DNA from: Comamonas phosphati | Lineage (GTDB): Bacteria > Pseudomonadota > Gammaproteobacteria > Burkholderiales > Burkholderiaceae_C | Assembly: GCF_014637085.1 (NCBI RefSeq) | Contig: NZ_BMEU01000007.1 | Location: forward strand, 1 to 64,000 | Length of the DNA: 64,000 nucleotides | Direction of reading: 5' to 3' | Part shown: piece by piece, positions 36,980-47,238 of the stretch | Layout of the letters: every line of letters begins with the position of its first letter | Numbering within the stretch: the stretch's first letter is position 1 | Position numbers and translations under genes: made by a program | The notes under the pieces: model-generated | Told to the model about the DNA's origin: nothing | Databases searched by the model: none | The model's input: only the letters and a program-made list of their open reading frames with translations

Positions 36980-38161
36980 TCAACGGCCCGAGGGGCGCAC
37001 CTGCTTGCGCTCTCCCGACTCGTAGCCGTACACCGTGACGGCGGGCGACTCCAGCTCGCCCTGCGCATCGAAGGAGATGGCGGCCGTCACGCCCTCATGG
37101 CGGATGCGGCGCAGCTGCGGCAGATAGGCTTCGGGCTGGATGGAGTCGGCCTGCAGCATGGCCTGGGCCAGCACCATGGTGGCATCGTAAGCATAGGGAC
37201 TGAAGACTTGGTACTGTCCGGGAAAGCGCTTGTCATAGCGCTGCTTCCAGGCCGGGCCGCCGGGCATGTTCTGCACCACGCTGCCGCCGACCACGCAGCT
37301 CACGTTCTTGAGCGTTGCCGCCTTGTCGGCCATGGCGGGCAGGCGCTCCGTGCATTGCGCATCGCCGCCGAGAAAGCGGGTGTTGTGCATCGCCAGTTGC
37401 GCCATCTGCCTCAGTATCGGTCCGGCCTGGGCGTCCAGCCCGCCGAAGAAGATGGCATCGGGGTTGTGGCTCTTGATGGCCGTGAGGATGGATGAGAACT
37501 GCGTGGCCTTGTCGCTGGTGTACTGCTTGTCCACGATCTGCACGTCGCGGTCGCGCGCCGCGCTCTCGAACAGCTTGACGATGCCCTGGCCGTAGGCGGT
37601 GCGGTCGTCGATGATGGCCACGCGCCGCACGCCCAGGGTCTTGACCGCATAGTCGAGCAAGGCATCGACCATGGCCCTGTCGTTGGCCACCACGCGGAAG
37701 GTGTCGTCGTAGCCGGCCTCGGTGACGGCCGGATTGCTGGCCGCCGGCGTGATGTTGGGAATGCCGCACGCGTTATAGATCTTGGCTGCGGGGAGCGTGG
37801 TGCCCGACTGCAGATGGCCGACCACGCCGGCCACCTTCTTGTCGCAGAACATGCGCGCCAGCGAGGTGGCCTGACCCGGATCGCCCGCGTCGTCACCGGC
37901 CTCCAGCTTCCACTGCACCGGGCGGCCGCCGATCTGCAGCTTGCGGGCGTTGAGGTCCTCTATGGCCATGCGCACGCCGTTTTCCTCGTCCTTGCCCAGG
38001 GGGGCGATGGCCCCCGAAACCGGGCCGCCATGGCCGATGCGCACCATCAAGGCCTTGTCCATCTCGGCTGCCCGGACCTGCGGCAGGCAGGCGGCCGCCA
38101 GCACCAGGGTAGACAGAATACGAACGGGACGGCACAGGGCCGTGCGATCAGCCATGGACAT
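36980..38161 (-). CDS. Branched-chain amino-acid ABC transporter substrate-binding protein
   Basis: A 393-aa periplasmic protein of the LivJ/LivK (family 1) type. Signal peptide about 1-33. IGHGGPVSGAIAPLGKDEENG, GVVGHLQSGTTLPAAKIY and PNITPAASNP are characteristic of leucine/branched-chain binding proteins. ATG 38161 follows AAGGAG. No permease or ATPase genes are adjacent, so it is an orphan component that probably serves a transporter encoded elsewhere. Ligand cannot be assigned from sequence. Confidence 0.86.
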   Translation of the reverse strand: MSMADRTALCRPVRILSTLVLAAACLPQVRAAEMDKALMVRIGHGGPVSGAIAPLGKDEENGVRMAIEDLNARKLQIGGRPVQWKLEAGDDAGDPGQATSLARMFCDKKVAGVVGHLQSGTTLPAAKIYNACGIPNITPAASNPAVTEAGYDDTFRVVANDRAMVDALLDYAVKTLGVRRVAIIDDRTAYGQGIVKLFESAARDRDVQIVDKQYTSDKATQFSSILTAIKSHNPDAIFFGGLDAQAGPILRQMAQLAMHNTRFLGGDAQCTERLPAMADKAATLKNVSCVVGGSVVQNMPGGPAWKQRYDKRFPGQYQVFSPYAYDATMVLAQAMLQADSIQPEAYLPQLRRIRHEGVTAAISFDAQGELESPAVTVYGYESGERKQVRPSGR

Positions 38162-38380
38162 GCTTTCTCCTTGGTGAAACGAAAGGCTGCGGCACACAGG
38201 TGTGCATCGGTCAATGCCGTGCTGCGCCGGATAGGGCACGGGCCGCAGAGCGCCGGTTCCAATTGCCCGCAGGCCGGCCATGGTTGCCGGCCTGGCCCGC
38301 GCGCATCGAGGGTCTCAGATGCCCGATTGTGCCCCGTTGGCAAAGACCGGGTTTGCAGCTCCTGGGATAATCCAGACCCT

Positions 38381-40396
38381 ATGTCCCTCCTGCCCCACCA
38401 GCTCGAACTGCTCTCCCCGGCGCGCGACGCCGATATCGGCATTGAAGCCGTCAACCATGGCGCCGATGCCGTCTATATCGGCGGACCGGCCTTTGGCGCA
38501 CGCGCAACCGCGGGCAACGACATCCGAGACCTGGAGAGGTTGATCACCCACGCCCATCGCTTCGGCAGCCGCGTCTTCATCACGCTCAACACCATTTTGC
38601 GCGACGACGAGCTGGAGGCCGCCCGCCAGATGGCCTGGCAGATCTACAACGCCGGGGCGGATGCGCTCATCATCCAGGACATGGGCCTGCTGGAGCTGGA
38701 CCTGCCGCCCATCCAGTTGCATGCCTCCACGCAGACCGACATCCGCACGCCCGAGAAGGCGCGTTTTCTGCAGGATGCGGGCCTGTCGCAGATCGTGGTC
38801 GCGCGCGAACTGGATCTGCAGCAGATTGCGGCCGTACGCGCCGCCACCGATCCGGCGCGCACCACCATCGAATTCTTCGTGCACGGCGCGCTGTGCGTGG
38901 CCTATTCGGGCCAGTGCTTCATCAGCCACGCCCACACGGGCCGCAGCGCCAACCGCGGCGACTGCAACCAGGCCTGCCGCCTGCCCTACGAAGTGCTGGA
39001 CGGCAGCGGCCGCATCATCGCGCACGAAAAGCATGTGCTGTCGATGAAGGACAACAACCAGAGCGACAACCTGCGCGCGCTGATCGACGCCGGCGTGCGC
39101 AGCTTCAAGATCGAGGGCCGCTACAAAGACATGGGCTATGTGAAGAACATCACGGCCCACTACCGCAAGCTGCTCGACGCAATCATCGAGGAACGCGAAT
39201 TCTCCGAAGCGCCGCTGGCCCGCTCCTCGTCGGGCCGCACCACCTTCACCTTCGAGCCTGATCCGGACCAGAACTTCAACCGCGAGTTCACCGACTACTT
39301 CGTCAACGGCCGCAAGGACGACATCGGAGCCTTCGACACGCCCAAGACGCCAGGCCGCGCCATCGGCTGGATAACACAGGTTGGCCAGGTGGGCGACAAG
39401 TGGTTCGAGCTCGAAGTTGGCGACAAGACCACCATGCTGCACAACGGCGACGGCCTGTGCTACTACGACCTGCAAAAGGAACTGGTGGGCGTGCATATCA
39501 ACCGCGCCGAGTGCGTGAATGCCAAGAAAGGCATTTGGCGTGTCTTTCCCAAGAACGAGATCGCCGAGTTCAAGGACCTGCGCAAAGGCCTGGAGATCAA
39601 CCGCAACCGCGACATGGACTGGGTGCGCACGCTGGAGAAGAAATCGAGCGACCGCCGCATCTCCCTGTGGGCTGAGTTCAAGGAAACGGCCGACGGCTTT
39701 GCGCTGCAGCTTACCGACGAGGACGGCTTTGTCGGCAGCGCCGGCATTGCCCAGGCGCACCAGCACGCCACCGATGCCGCCAGGGCCGAAGCCACGCTGC
39801 GCGAGCAGCTGGGCCGCTTCGGTGCCACCGTCTTTGCCGTCAATGACATCAGCCTGCAGCTTTCCCAGCCCTGGTTCGTACCCGCCTCGGCGCTCAACCA
39901 GCTGCGCCGCGACGCCGTGTCGGCGCTGGAGGAAGCCCGCGCCAAGGGCTTTGTGCGCCTGCCACGCGCCAAGCCCGTGGAGCCCCCGGCGCCCTTCCCC
40001 GAGGACACGCTGACCTATCTGGCCAATGTGTTCAACCACAAGGCGCACGACTTCTATGTAAAGCACGGCGTGAAGGTGATCGATGCCGCCTACGAATCGA
40101 AAGAGGAAGAAGGCGAAGTCTCGCTGATGATCACCAAGCATTGCGTGCGCTTCTCGATGAGCCTGTGCCCCAAGCAGGCCAAGGGCGTGATCGGCGTCAA
40201 GGGCACGATCAAGGCCGAGCCGCTGCAGCTGATCAACGGCAAGGAAAAGCTCACGCTGCGTTTCGACTGCAAGCCCTGCGAAATGCATGTGGTGGGCAAG
40301 ATGAAGAAGTCGGTGATGAATCAGCACCTCAAGGAAATGAAGGAATTCCCGATGCAGTTCTACCGCACGCGCCCCACGCCCGGCGCCAAGGCCTGA
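38381..40396 (+). CDS. rlhA: 23S rRNA C2501 hydroxylase (U32 peptidase family)
   Basis: A 671-aa protein of the U32/YdcP type; E. coli RlhA hydroxylates C2501 of 23S rRNA. LELLSPARDADIG at the start, GADAVYIGGPAFGAR, and the conserved cysteine cluster in HGALCVAYSGQC and NRGDCNQACRLPYE are diagnostic, as is KIEGRYKDMGYV. ATG 38381 gives a length close to the E. coli protein (about 650 aa). It is divergent from the binding-protein gene and ends at a strong terminator. Confidence 0.9.
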   Translation: MSLLPHQLELLSPARDADIGIEAVNHGADAVYIGGPAFGARATAGNDIRDLERLITHAHRFGSRVFITLNTILRDDELEAARQMAWQIYNAGADALIIQDMGLLELDLPPIQLHASTQTDIRTPEKARFLQDAGLSQIVVARELDLQQIAAVRAATDPARTTIEFFVHGALCVAYSGQCFISHAHTGRSANRGDCNQACRLPYEVLDGSGRIIAHEKHVLSMKDNNQSDNLRALIDAGVRSFKIEGRYKDMGYVKNITAHYRKLLDAIIEEREFSEAPLARSSSGRTTFTFEPDPDQNFNREFTDYFVNGRKDDIGAFDTPKTPGRAIGWITQVGQVGDKWFELEVGDKTTMLHNGDGLCYYDLQKELVGVHINRAECVNAKKGIWRVFPKNEIAEFKDLRKGLEINRNRDMDWVRTLEKKSSDRRISLWAEFKETADGFALQLTDEDGFVGSAGIAQAHQHATDAARAEATLREQLGRFGATVFAVNDISLQLSQPWFVPASALNQLRRDAVSALEEARAKGFVRLPRAKPVEPPAPFPEDTLTYLANVFNHKAHDFYVKHGVKVIDAAYESKEEEGEVSLMITKHCVRFSMSLCPKQAKGVIGVKGTIKAEPLQLINGKEKLTLRFDCKPCEMHVVGKMKKSVMNQHLKEMKEFPMQFYRTRPTPGAKA

Positions 40397-40412
40397 CCAT
40401 CCGGACCCAGTA

Positions 40413-40443
40413 GAAAAGGCGCTGCCCATGCAGCGCCTTTTTG
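40413..40443 (+). terminator. Rho-independent terminator after rlhA
   Basis: AAAAGGCGCTGC and GCAGCGCCTTTT pair around CCAT, followed by more T. It may also stop the minus-strand chemoreceptor transcription unit. Confidence 0.92.
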
Positions 40444-40489
40444 CTGTCCGGCCGCTTCTTGCGACACGACGGTCACAAGGCGACGGGGT

Positions 40490-41052
40490 TCAGAAAGTCT
40501 CCCAGTCGTCTTCCGCCAGGCGGGAGCTGGCGACCGTCTTGGGCGCAGCATGCGCCAGTGCCGGAGCCTTGGCCATCGCCACCGCAGGCTTGCGAACGGG
40601 GTGCACGGTACGGACCGTCTGCACCAAGCTGGTACGCATGCGCTCCAGCGCCAGCAGCAACTGGCCAGTCTCGTCATGGCGCTGCACATGGATGGCGCGG
40701 CTCAGGTCGCCTCCGGCCACATGGTCCGCCACCTGGACAGCCTGGGTCAAAGGACCCCGGATGCCGCGCACCAGCCAGAAGGCTGCGATCACCGCCAAGC
40801 CAGCGGCCAGCGCGGCCACCGCCAGTTCCACCCACAGGGCGCGGACATAGATCTGCTCGGCGTTATGCGTTTCCTCCTTGGCCGCATCGCTGTTGAGCTT
40901 GAGCAAAGTGGCGGTGGAGTCGTTGTAAAGCTTGAGCGATTCCCCATTGAGCAGGGCCAGGGCCTGTTCCTTTTCACCCGCGCGCGACAGCTCGAACATT
41001 TTTTTGCTCAGTGCCACGTAGTTTTCGCGTTCGCGCAGAAACTCCGGGCGGT
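40490..41052 (-). pseudogene. Collapsed chemoreceptor gene (no TM1, no signalling domain)
   Basis: Directly after the stop of the intact receptor, the minus strand encodes the second half of a periplasmic four-helix domain (RPEFLRERENYVALS), one transmembrane helix and a HAMP domain ending LVQTVRTV. It then jumps to a receptor C-terminal tail, AEDDWETF, close to the NWETF CheR-binding pentapeptide. The first membrane helix and the roughly 250-aa methyl-accepting domain are missing. A TTG at 41068 could start it in a frame overlapping the upstream stop, but a functional receptor cannot result. Confidence 0.75.
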
Positions 41053-42807
41053 TCAGAACTGCTCCCAATCATTGCTTTCCAGTGCCGCCACCTTGACCGG
41101 TTCGCGTGCCACCCAGCTTGTTTCACCGGCTGAAGCGAGCCGGCCTCCTGGTACAGCTACGGCACGCGGGCCTGCCGGAGTCGGTGCCTGCGAAGGCTGC
41201 CTTGCAGCAGACCCCACCAATGGTCTGCCCTCCACCTCGAATACCGCCACCGAAGCCACCATGGCCTGAGCCTGGCGTTGCAGTGCGTCGGCCGCGGCCG
41301 CGCTTTCCTCGACCAGGGCTGCGTTCTGCTGCGTGGCCTGGTCCATCTGGGCCACGGCTTCGCCCACCTGGGCCACGCCCTGGCTTTGCTCGCTGCTGGC
41401 GGCGCTGATCTCGCCCATGATGTCCGTCACCCGGCGGATGGCCGCGACGATGTCGTCCATGGTTGTTCCGGCCTTGTCCACCAGTTGAGAGCCTTGCTCC
41501 ACGCGCTCCACGCTGGCGGAAATCAGGGCCTTGATCTCCCTGGCTGCGGAGGCAGAGCGCTGTGCCAGCGTGCGCACCTCGGAGGCCACCACGGCAAAGC
41601 CGCGCCCCTGCTCGCCAGCCCGGGCGGCTTCGACAGCCGCGTTGAGTGCGAGGATATTGGTCTGGAAGGCAATCGAGTCGATCACACCGATGATGTCGGC
41701 GATCTGCTTGCTGCTGTGGTTGATGCCCTTCATGGTGTCCACGACCTGAGCCACCACATCGCCGCCGCGGGCCGCTACCTCGCAGGCGTTGCGGGACATC
41801 TGGTTGGCCGTTTGCGCGTTGTCGGCATTCAGGCGCACGGTGGAGCCCAGTTGCTCCATCGAGGCTGCCGTCTGCTCCAGCGCACTGGCCTGACTTTCGG
41901 TGCGAGCGGAAAGATCGGCATTGCCCTGCGCGATTTCCCTGGAAGCCAGCGCCACGCCCTGCGCATTGCTTCTCACCTCCTGCACCACGGACGACAGCTG
42001 GCGCCGCATGTCCTCGAGCGCGTTGAGCAGCAAGCCCGTCTCGTCGCGCCGCTGGTTGCGGATGGGCTTTTGCAGCCGCCCCGCCGCCACGTCCTGAGCC
42101 ACCTGCACCGCCTGGGCAATGGGCGCGGTCACGGCCCTCGTCATCGCGATGCCGACCACGGCCGCCACCAGGGTCACCAGGGCCAGCGCACCGCCAATCC
42201 AGTAGCGGGCACTGGCATAGGCCGCCTTGCCGTCCTGCTCCACCTGGTCCGCGGCCGCCAGCTGCGCGTTCACCAGCTTGCCCGTGCTTTCGGCCAGCCG
42301 GCCGAAGGCATTTTCGGACTCGCCCGCAAAGAAAAGGCCCAGCTCTTCGACCATGGCGGCCTGATCTTCCACGGTGTTGTAGTTGCCGTCGCGCGCACGC
42401 GCCAGCAGTTGCTCATGCAGCTTGAAGAACTCGGCCTTGTAGCGCTGGTAATCGGCATAAGCCGCCTTCAAGGCCTCCCCCGAAATCAGCTGCTCGACGG
42501 TCTTTTCCTGCCCGGCTATGGCCTGCAGGCGCTGCTGAATCTGCTTCTCGAAACCTTCGATCTCGACCAGCGTCCGGGCCGAGGCTATACCGGCTTCGTG
42601 CCGGCGCAGGCGGTTGTATTCCGAGCGCATGGAGGCGACGTTGTAGATGCTGGGCAGCGTCACTTGCGCCAGGGTATCTTCCGTGGCTTGGATGCGCGTC
42701 AACTGCATCCAGGCCACAAGGCCCAGCAGGGCCGAAAGCAGTACGACGGCCAGAAAGCCGAGGCCCAGCCTGCTGCCTATGCGCCAATTCGAAATCTTCC
42801 ATTCCAT
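41053..42807 (-). CDS. Methyl-accepting chemotaxis protein
   Basis: A 584-aa class I receptor. TM1 about 13-36, four-helix periplasmic sensor about 37-195, TM2 about 200-222, HAMP about 223-270, then a cytoplasmic hairpin with the conserved tip [20 protein letters not shown] and [16 protein letters not shown]. The C-terminal ESNDWEQF resembles the CheR/CheB tethering pentapeptide. No ligand motif is recognisable. It lies after ppa, separated by a terminator. Confidence 0.93.
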   Translation of the reverse strand: MEWKISNWRIGSRLGLGFLAVVLLSALLGLVAWMQLTRIQATEDTLAQVTLPSIYNVASMRSEYNRLRRHEAGIASARTLVEIEGFEKQIQQRLQAIAGQEKTVEQLISGEALKAAYADYQRYKAEFFKLHEQLLARARDGNYNTVEDQAAMVEELGLFFAGESENAFGRLAESTGKLVNAQLAAADQVEQDGKAAYASARYWIGGALALVTLVAAVVGIAMTRAVTAPIAQAVQVAQDVAAGRLQKPIRNQRRDETGLLLNALEDMRRQLSSVVQEVRSNAQGVALASREIAQGNADLSARTESQASALEQTAASMEQLGSTVRLNADNAQTANQMSRNACEVAARGGDVVAQVVDTMKGINHSSKQIADIIGVIDSIAFQTNILALNAAVEAARAGEQGRGFAVVASEVRTLAQRSASAAREIKALISASVERVEQGSQLVDKAGTTMDDIVAAIRRVTDIMGEISAASSEQSQGVAQVGEAVAQMDQATQQNAALVEESAAAADALQRQAQAMVASVAVFEVEGRPLVGSAARQPSQAPTPAGPRAVAVPGGRLASAGETSWVAREPVKVAALESNDWEQF

Positions 42808-42870
42808 GTCGTCTCCTCCTCAGTTGTGGCGTGTGGACACACACTCTTTGTCTTGGGGTGGCTTATCAAC

Positions 42871-42904
42871 AAAAAAACGCACCCCGCCATGGCAGGATGC
42901 GTTT
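42871..42904 (-). terminator. Rho-independent terminator after ppa
   Basis: On the minus strand AAACGCATCCTGCC pairs with GGCGGGGTGCGTTT (one or two mismatches) and seven T follow. It separates ppa from the chemoreceptor gene downstream. Confidence 0.85.
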
Positions 42905-42975
42905 CAAATTGTATCTCCCGACCATCGCGTGAGCACATCACGCGACAGCGGTAAAAGAGTTGTGACCGATACCGA

Positions 42976-43503
42976 TCAGCCCTTGTAGTTGGCGATGCCG
43001 TCGACCACTTCCTTCTTGGCCTCTTCCACGCCCTTCCAGCCCAGCACTTTGACCCATTTGCCCTTTTCCAGGTCCTTGTAGTGCTCGAAGAAGTGGGAAA
43101 TCTGCTTGAGCGTCAGCTCATGGATGTCGTCCAGCGTGTTGATCTTGTCGTAGGCAGGCAGCAGCTTTTGCGTGGGTACGGCCAGCACCTTGCCGTCCAC
43201 ACCGGACTCGTCTTCCATCTCCAGGATGCCGATGGCGCGGCAAGGCACGACCACGCCGGTGGGCAGGGGGAAAGGCGTCATGACCAGCACATCCACCGGA
43301 TCGCCATCGCCCGACAGCGTCTGGGGCACGTAGCCGTAGTTCACCGGGTAGTGCATGGCCGTGCCCAGGAAGCGGTCCACGAACACGCAGCCGGACTCCT
43401 TGTCCACCTCGTACTTGACGGGAGCAGCGTTGGCCGAGATCTCGATCACGACGTTGAAGGTTTCGGGAGCGTTCTTGCCAGAGGTAACTTTGTCGAGAGC
43501 CAT
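42976..43503 (-). CDS. ppa: Inorganic pyrophosphatase (family I)
   Basis: A 175-aa soluble enzyme that hydrolyses PPi to phosphate. Conserved metal-binding segments are visible: KYEVDKESG, FLGTAMHYPVNYGYVP and GDGDPVDVLVMTP, plus GKVLAVP. Length and order agree with bacterial family I hexameric enzymes. Monocistronic, with its own terminator. Confidence 0.96.
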   Translation of the reverse strand: MALDKVTSGKNAPETFNVVIEISANAAPVKYEVDKESGCVFVDRFLGTAMHYPVNYGYVPQTLSGDGDPVDVLVMTPFPLPTGVVVPCRAIGILEMEDESGVDGKVLAVPTQKLLPAYDKINTLDDIHELTLKQISHFFEHYKDLEKGKWVKVLGWKGVEEAKKEVVDGIANYKG

Positions 43504-43692
43504 GATGGTAGGAATGAAATAAGTGGAAAAACCAGTCCGCGATTTTAGGCGCAGGACCCTAACACCGGCATTACAGCCGCCAGGATGCGCCCAACAGTGC
43601 CGGTTCTTTCATGCCAGCGACCTGAGGAACATATGCCAAAAAGGCCTCAAATGCCTATCTGTACTGCACAGACAGCTATCAATTCAATAACA

Positions 43693-44235
43693 TCAGGCCA
43701 GCTGCCTGCGCCGCACCGGGCCGCTGCGCTCCTCGATCTGCGCCTGCACCTGCCGGCGCAGGTCCATGGCAAAACCCAGTTCGGCCAGCACGAACAGCGG
43801 ACCTGTCACCAGCCCCAGCACGTCGTCGAAGAAAGCCGGCTTGCGCCCCTCCCAGTAGTGGCCGACGAACTGGATCAACCAGCCCACGGCAAACAGGCCC
43901 CATCCCCAGGCCAGCCATGACGTGGCAGGCTAAGCGGCGATCGGCGCGGCCAGCGCCAGCATGGCGAGCTGCACCAGGCCCATGGCCATTGCGTAGCGCC
44001 AGTCCAGCAGGCAGTAGTACACCGTGGCGGCCAGCGCCGCCAGCAGGGCCAGCGAGACGGGAATGCCGGCCATGGTCAGGTCCGCCAGATAAGCCACCTG
44101 GACCACCTGGGCCCGCGACAGCAGCACGACCACGGCGAACATGATCATGGGCACGCCCACGTAGTGCGTGAGGATGTTGCGCGGATCGCGGTGGTAGCTG
44201 GCGTACTGCGCCAGTTGGTCGACTAGGGTTTTCAT
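43693..44235 (-). pseudogene. Mpo1/YGL010w-like membrane protein gene split by an amber codon
   Basis: The frame encodes MKTLVDQLAQYASYHRD, then membrane helices, then a TAG at 43930-43932. It continues in the same frame through WGLFAVGWLIQFVGHYWEGR and KPAFFDDVLGLVTGP to a stop at 43693. Together the two parts have the full 180-residue order of the Mpo1-like (DUF962) family, whose yeast member oxidises 2-hydroxy fatty acids. A single CAG-to-TAG change would explain the break. Either a pseudogene, a sequencing error or suppressed read-through. Confidence 0.82.
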
Positions 44236-44297
44236 GGTTATGCCTCCTGGATGGCTTGTCTGACCATGGTGGTGCAGCCCGCAATGCTGCGTCTGTC

Positions 44298-45128
44298 ATG
44301 CAACCGACACAACAGCCTACCCACATGCAGCCATCGGCACTGGCCTCCGGCGTGGCCTCGCCCCCTGCTCCGCGCCATAACCGCCCGCCCGTGAAAACCG
44401 ACCCCTGGGCCATTGTGCAGACCGGGCGCTGGTTCCAGGCCCTGCCACCGGAGCTGTCCGGGCAGTTGCGCGCCCTGGCCCGTCCTCTCCATCTGGCAGC
44501 GGGCCAATGGCTGTTTCGCCGCGGCGATCCGCCCTGCGGCCTCTACGCCGTGGCGCGCGGAGCCCTGACGATCTCCGGCACCGCTGCATTGGGCGAGCAG
44601 ACCCGCACCGCCCTGCTGGCCCTGGTGGAAGCTCCCATGTGGATGGGCGAGATCGCGCTGTTCGACGAAGCGGCCCGCACCCATGACGCCTACGCCGGCA
44701 CGGCCTGCCTGCTGCTGCACGTACCCCACCAGCCGCTGCGCGCATGGCTGGGCGAACATCCACAGTACTGGCAGCACCTGGCACTGCTGCTGACCGACAA
44801 GCTGCGCGCCAGCCTGATCGCATTGGAAGAGCAGACCGTGCTGCCCGCGCCCCAGCGCCTGGCCCACCGGCTGGTGCAGATGGCGCAAAGCTACGACCAG
44901 TGGACCGAGGGCCAATGCTCGCGCCGGGAGCTCTCGGTCTCGCAGGAGCAACTGGCCCGCATGCTGGGCCTGTCGCGCCAGACCACCAACCAGATTCTGC
45001 AGGAGCTGCAGCAGGCCGGCTGGCTGCAGCTGCGGCGCAGCAAGCTCGAAGTGCTGGATCTGGCAGGCCTTCGGGCCGCCGCCCACCAAGGACAGCCCGG
45101 CATCGCCACGGCATCCAAGACGCCTTGA
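44298..45128 (+). CDS. Crp/Fnr family transcriptional regulator
   Basis: A 276-aa regulator. Cyclic-nucleotide-binding-like beta-barrel about 40-160 (RGDPPCGLYAVARGALTISG), a dimer helix, and a C-terminal winged helix-turn-helix with LARMLGLSRQTTNQILQEL. It lacks the four-cysteine cluster of FNR, so it is not an FNR-type oxygen sensor. ATG 44298 or ATG 44325 are both possible. Divergent from the Mpo1-like gene with only 62 bp between. Confidence 0.86.
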   Translation: MQPTQQPTHMQPSALASGVASPPAPRHNRPPVKTDPWAIVQTGRWFQALPPELSGQLRALARPLHLAAGQWLFRRGDPPCGLYAVARGALTISGTAALGEQTRTALLALVEAPMWMGEIALFDEAARTHDAYAGTACLLLHVPHQPLRAWLGEHPQYWQHLALLLTDKLRASLIALEEQTVLPAPQRLAHRLVQMAQSYDQWTEGQCSRRELSVSQEQLARMLGLSRQTTNQILQELQQAGWLQLRRSKLEVLDLAGLRAAAHQGQPGIATASKTP

Positions 45129-45388
45129 CGGCTCCCGGCCCGGGCGCCAGCAGACCCGGTCAAAGCCCTGGATAATGGGCCTCATCGGCGGTTGGCGGCC
45201 TTGGTCTGGCGCACTGCTCGGCGCCCTTGGCCCGCCTGTCAAAAAAGTGCTGGACAAGCGTCCTGCAGTCTTGACAATTCCAGTCCGCCGCGCCTCGGTC
45301 CGTTCCGGACCGCACAGGTTTGCGCTGCTGAATGGCCCCGGGCTTTCTCCTGGCGCGCTGCAGGACACCACACGACAACGGATACCTC

Positions 45389-45985
45389 ATGCCCTTGACT
45401 CCCATTCCCAACCGCACGCCCCAGCACCTGCGCGACGTGCGCTACCGCAGCTATGCACGACAAGATGGGCTGTGGGACATAGAGGGCGAGCTCGTCGACC
45501 AGAAGACCCACGACATCGAGCTGCACGGCAGCCGCAAGGTGCCGGCGCACACGCCCATCCACCACATGTGGATACGCACCACGGTGGATGCGCAGCTGAT
45601 CGTCCATGCCATCGAGGTTGCGATGGACAACCATCCCCTGGAGCATTGCCCCCAGGCCATGTTGTCCATGCAGAAGATGGTGGGCTGCTGCATGGCGCGC
45701 GGCTGGCGCAAGGCCATCAACGAGAACCTGGGCAGCGCGGCCGGCTGCACGCATATGCGCGAGCTGCTCTTCAACATGGCCACGGCCGCCTTCCAGTCCG
45801 TGCATGGTGCGTTCCACCCCCGCGATCACAGCGAGCCGCCGCGCCACCTGGGCCAGTGCCTGGGCTGGGACTTCAACGGCCCCGGCGTGGCGCGCTACTA
45901 CCCGGAATTCGCCGGCTGGCAGCCGCTGCAGCGTCAGCCCCACCCTGCCGGCGCGGAGCACACGCCCAAGGCCAGCGTGGAATGA
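45389..45985 (+). CDS. DUF2889 family protein
   Basis: A 198-aa protein of unknown function that fits DUF2889: YRSYARQDGLWDIEGELVDQK near the start, then RTTVDAQLIVHAIEVAMD, and a cysteine/histidine-bearing core (GCCMARGWR, GCTHMRELLF). ATG 45389 was chosen; it follows 260 bp (45129-45388) in which I see no gene. It lies immediately upstream of moaA, but a link to molybdopterin synthesis is not shown. Confidence 0.75.
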   Translation: MPLTPIPNRTPQHLRDVRYRSYARQDGLWDIEGELVDQKTHDIELHGSRKVPAHTPIHHMWIRTTVDAQLIVHAIEVAMDNHPLEHCPQAMLSMQKMVGCCMARGWRKAINENLGSAAGCTHMRELLFNMATAAFQSVHGAFHPRDHSEPPRHLGQCLGWDFNGPGVARYYPEFAGWQPLQRQPHPAGAEHTPKASVE

Positions 45986-46066
45986 AGGCATAAAACACAG
46001 CGTTCTTATGCTTTGGCTCAAACCCGCAGCCCATCCGGGCAAAGGCATTGGGGCACAATCGGACAC

Positions 46067-47215
46067 ATGGCAGAACGTGTGATTCCCCTGGTCGACGAGC
46101 GTGCCGCATCGCGTGCGGCTGTCGTCCCATCTCTCCTGCAAGCGCCTGCCGGGCTGCTGCAGGATCAGTGGGGACGCCCTTTGCATGACTTGCGCATCAG
46201 TGTCACCGACCGCTGCAACTTCCGCTGCAACTACTGCATGCCCAAGGAAGTCTTCGACAAGGACTACCAGTACCTGCCACACAGCTCGCTGCTGAGCTTC
46301 GAGGAGATCACGCGCCTGGCGCGCCTCTTCGTGGCGCATGGCGTGCGCAAGATCCGCCTGACCGGCGGCGAACCGCTGCTGCGCAAACATGTGGAACGCC
46401 TGGTGGAGCAGCTGGCCCGGTTGCGCACACCCGACGGCCGGCCGCTGGACCTGACGCTGACCACCAACGCCTCGCTGCTGAGCCGCAAGGCGCGCGCGCT
46501 CAAGGATGCGGGCCTGAACCGCGTGACGGTCAGCCTCGACAGCCTGGACGACGCGATGTTCCGCCGCATGAACGACGTGGACTTTCCCGTCTCCGAGGTA
46601 CTGGCCGGCATCGAGGCGGCGCAGGCCGCGGGCCTGGAGAATCTCAAGATCAACATGGTGGTCAAGCGCGGCACCAACGACGACCAGATATTGCCCATGG
46701 CCCGCCACTTCCGGGGAACGGGCATTGCACTGCGCTTCATCGAATACATGGACGTTGGCGCAACCAATGGCTGGCGCATGGACGAAGTGCTGCCTTCCGA
46801 CGAACTCATAGGCCGCCTGCGCGCGGAGCTGCCACTGGTGCCGCTGGAGGCCAGTGCGCGCGGCGAGACCGCGGTGCGCTGGGGCTATGCCGATGCCCTG
46901 GGCCGGCACGACCCCGCGCTGGGCGAGATCGGCGTCATCAGCAGCGTGACCCACGCTTTTTGCGGCGACTGCAACCGCGCGCGCCTGTCCACCGAAGGCC
47001 AGCTCTATCTGTGCCTGTTCGCCACCCAGGGCTGGGATCTGCGCAGCCTGCTGCGCAACGGCGCCAGCGACGAGGAAATTGCTGCCGCCATCGCTCCCAT
47101 CTGGCAGCAGCGCGACGACCGCTATTCCCAGCTGCGCAGCCAGATGCCCGACACCACGCCGCCCGGCAGCGCGCCATCGGCCCGGCGCATCGAAATGAGC
47201 TATATCGGCGGCTGA
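46067..47215 (+). CDS. moaA: GTP 3',8-cyclase (molybdenum cofactor synthesis)
   Basis: Radical-SAM enzyme that converts GTP to 3',8-cyclo-GTP, the first step of molybdopterin synthesis. The 382-aa protein has the N-terminal cluster Cys50, Cys54, Cys57 (CNFRCNYC) and the C-terminal second cluster in CGDCNRARL with a later cysteine in LYLCLF. It ends in YIGG, with the C-terminal Gly-Gly of MoaA. ATG 46067 gives a long N-terminus of about 30 extra residues. First gene of moaA-mobA-moeA. Confidence 0.95.
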   Translation: MAERVIPLVDERAASRAAVVPSLLQAPAGLLQDQWGRPLHDLRISVTDRCNFRCNYCMPKEVFDKDYQYLPHSSLLSFEEITRLARLFVAHGVRKIRLTGGEPLLRKHVERLVEQLARLRTPDGRPLDLTLTTNASLLSRKARALKDAGLNRVTVSLDSLDDAMFRRMNDVDFPVSEVLAGIEAAQAAGLENLKINMVVKRGTNDDQILPMARHFRGTGIALRFIEYMDVGATNGWRMDEVLPSDELIGRLRAELPLVPLEASARGETAVRWGYADALGRHDPALGEIGVISSVTHAFCGDCNRARLSTEGQLYLCLFATQGWDLRSLLRNGASDEEIAAAIAPIWQQRDDRYSQLRSQMPDTTPPGSAPSARRIEMSYIGG

Positions 47216-47238
47216 TTCCCGCCTGCCGACCGCTGCCC

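Noticed and set aside
45129-45388. Possible gene or regulatory RNA between the Crp/Fnr gene and the DUF2889 gene
   Set aside because: Only short GC-rich inverted repeats are seen; no start, motif or promoter of quality.
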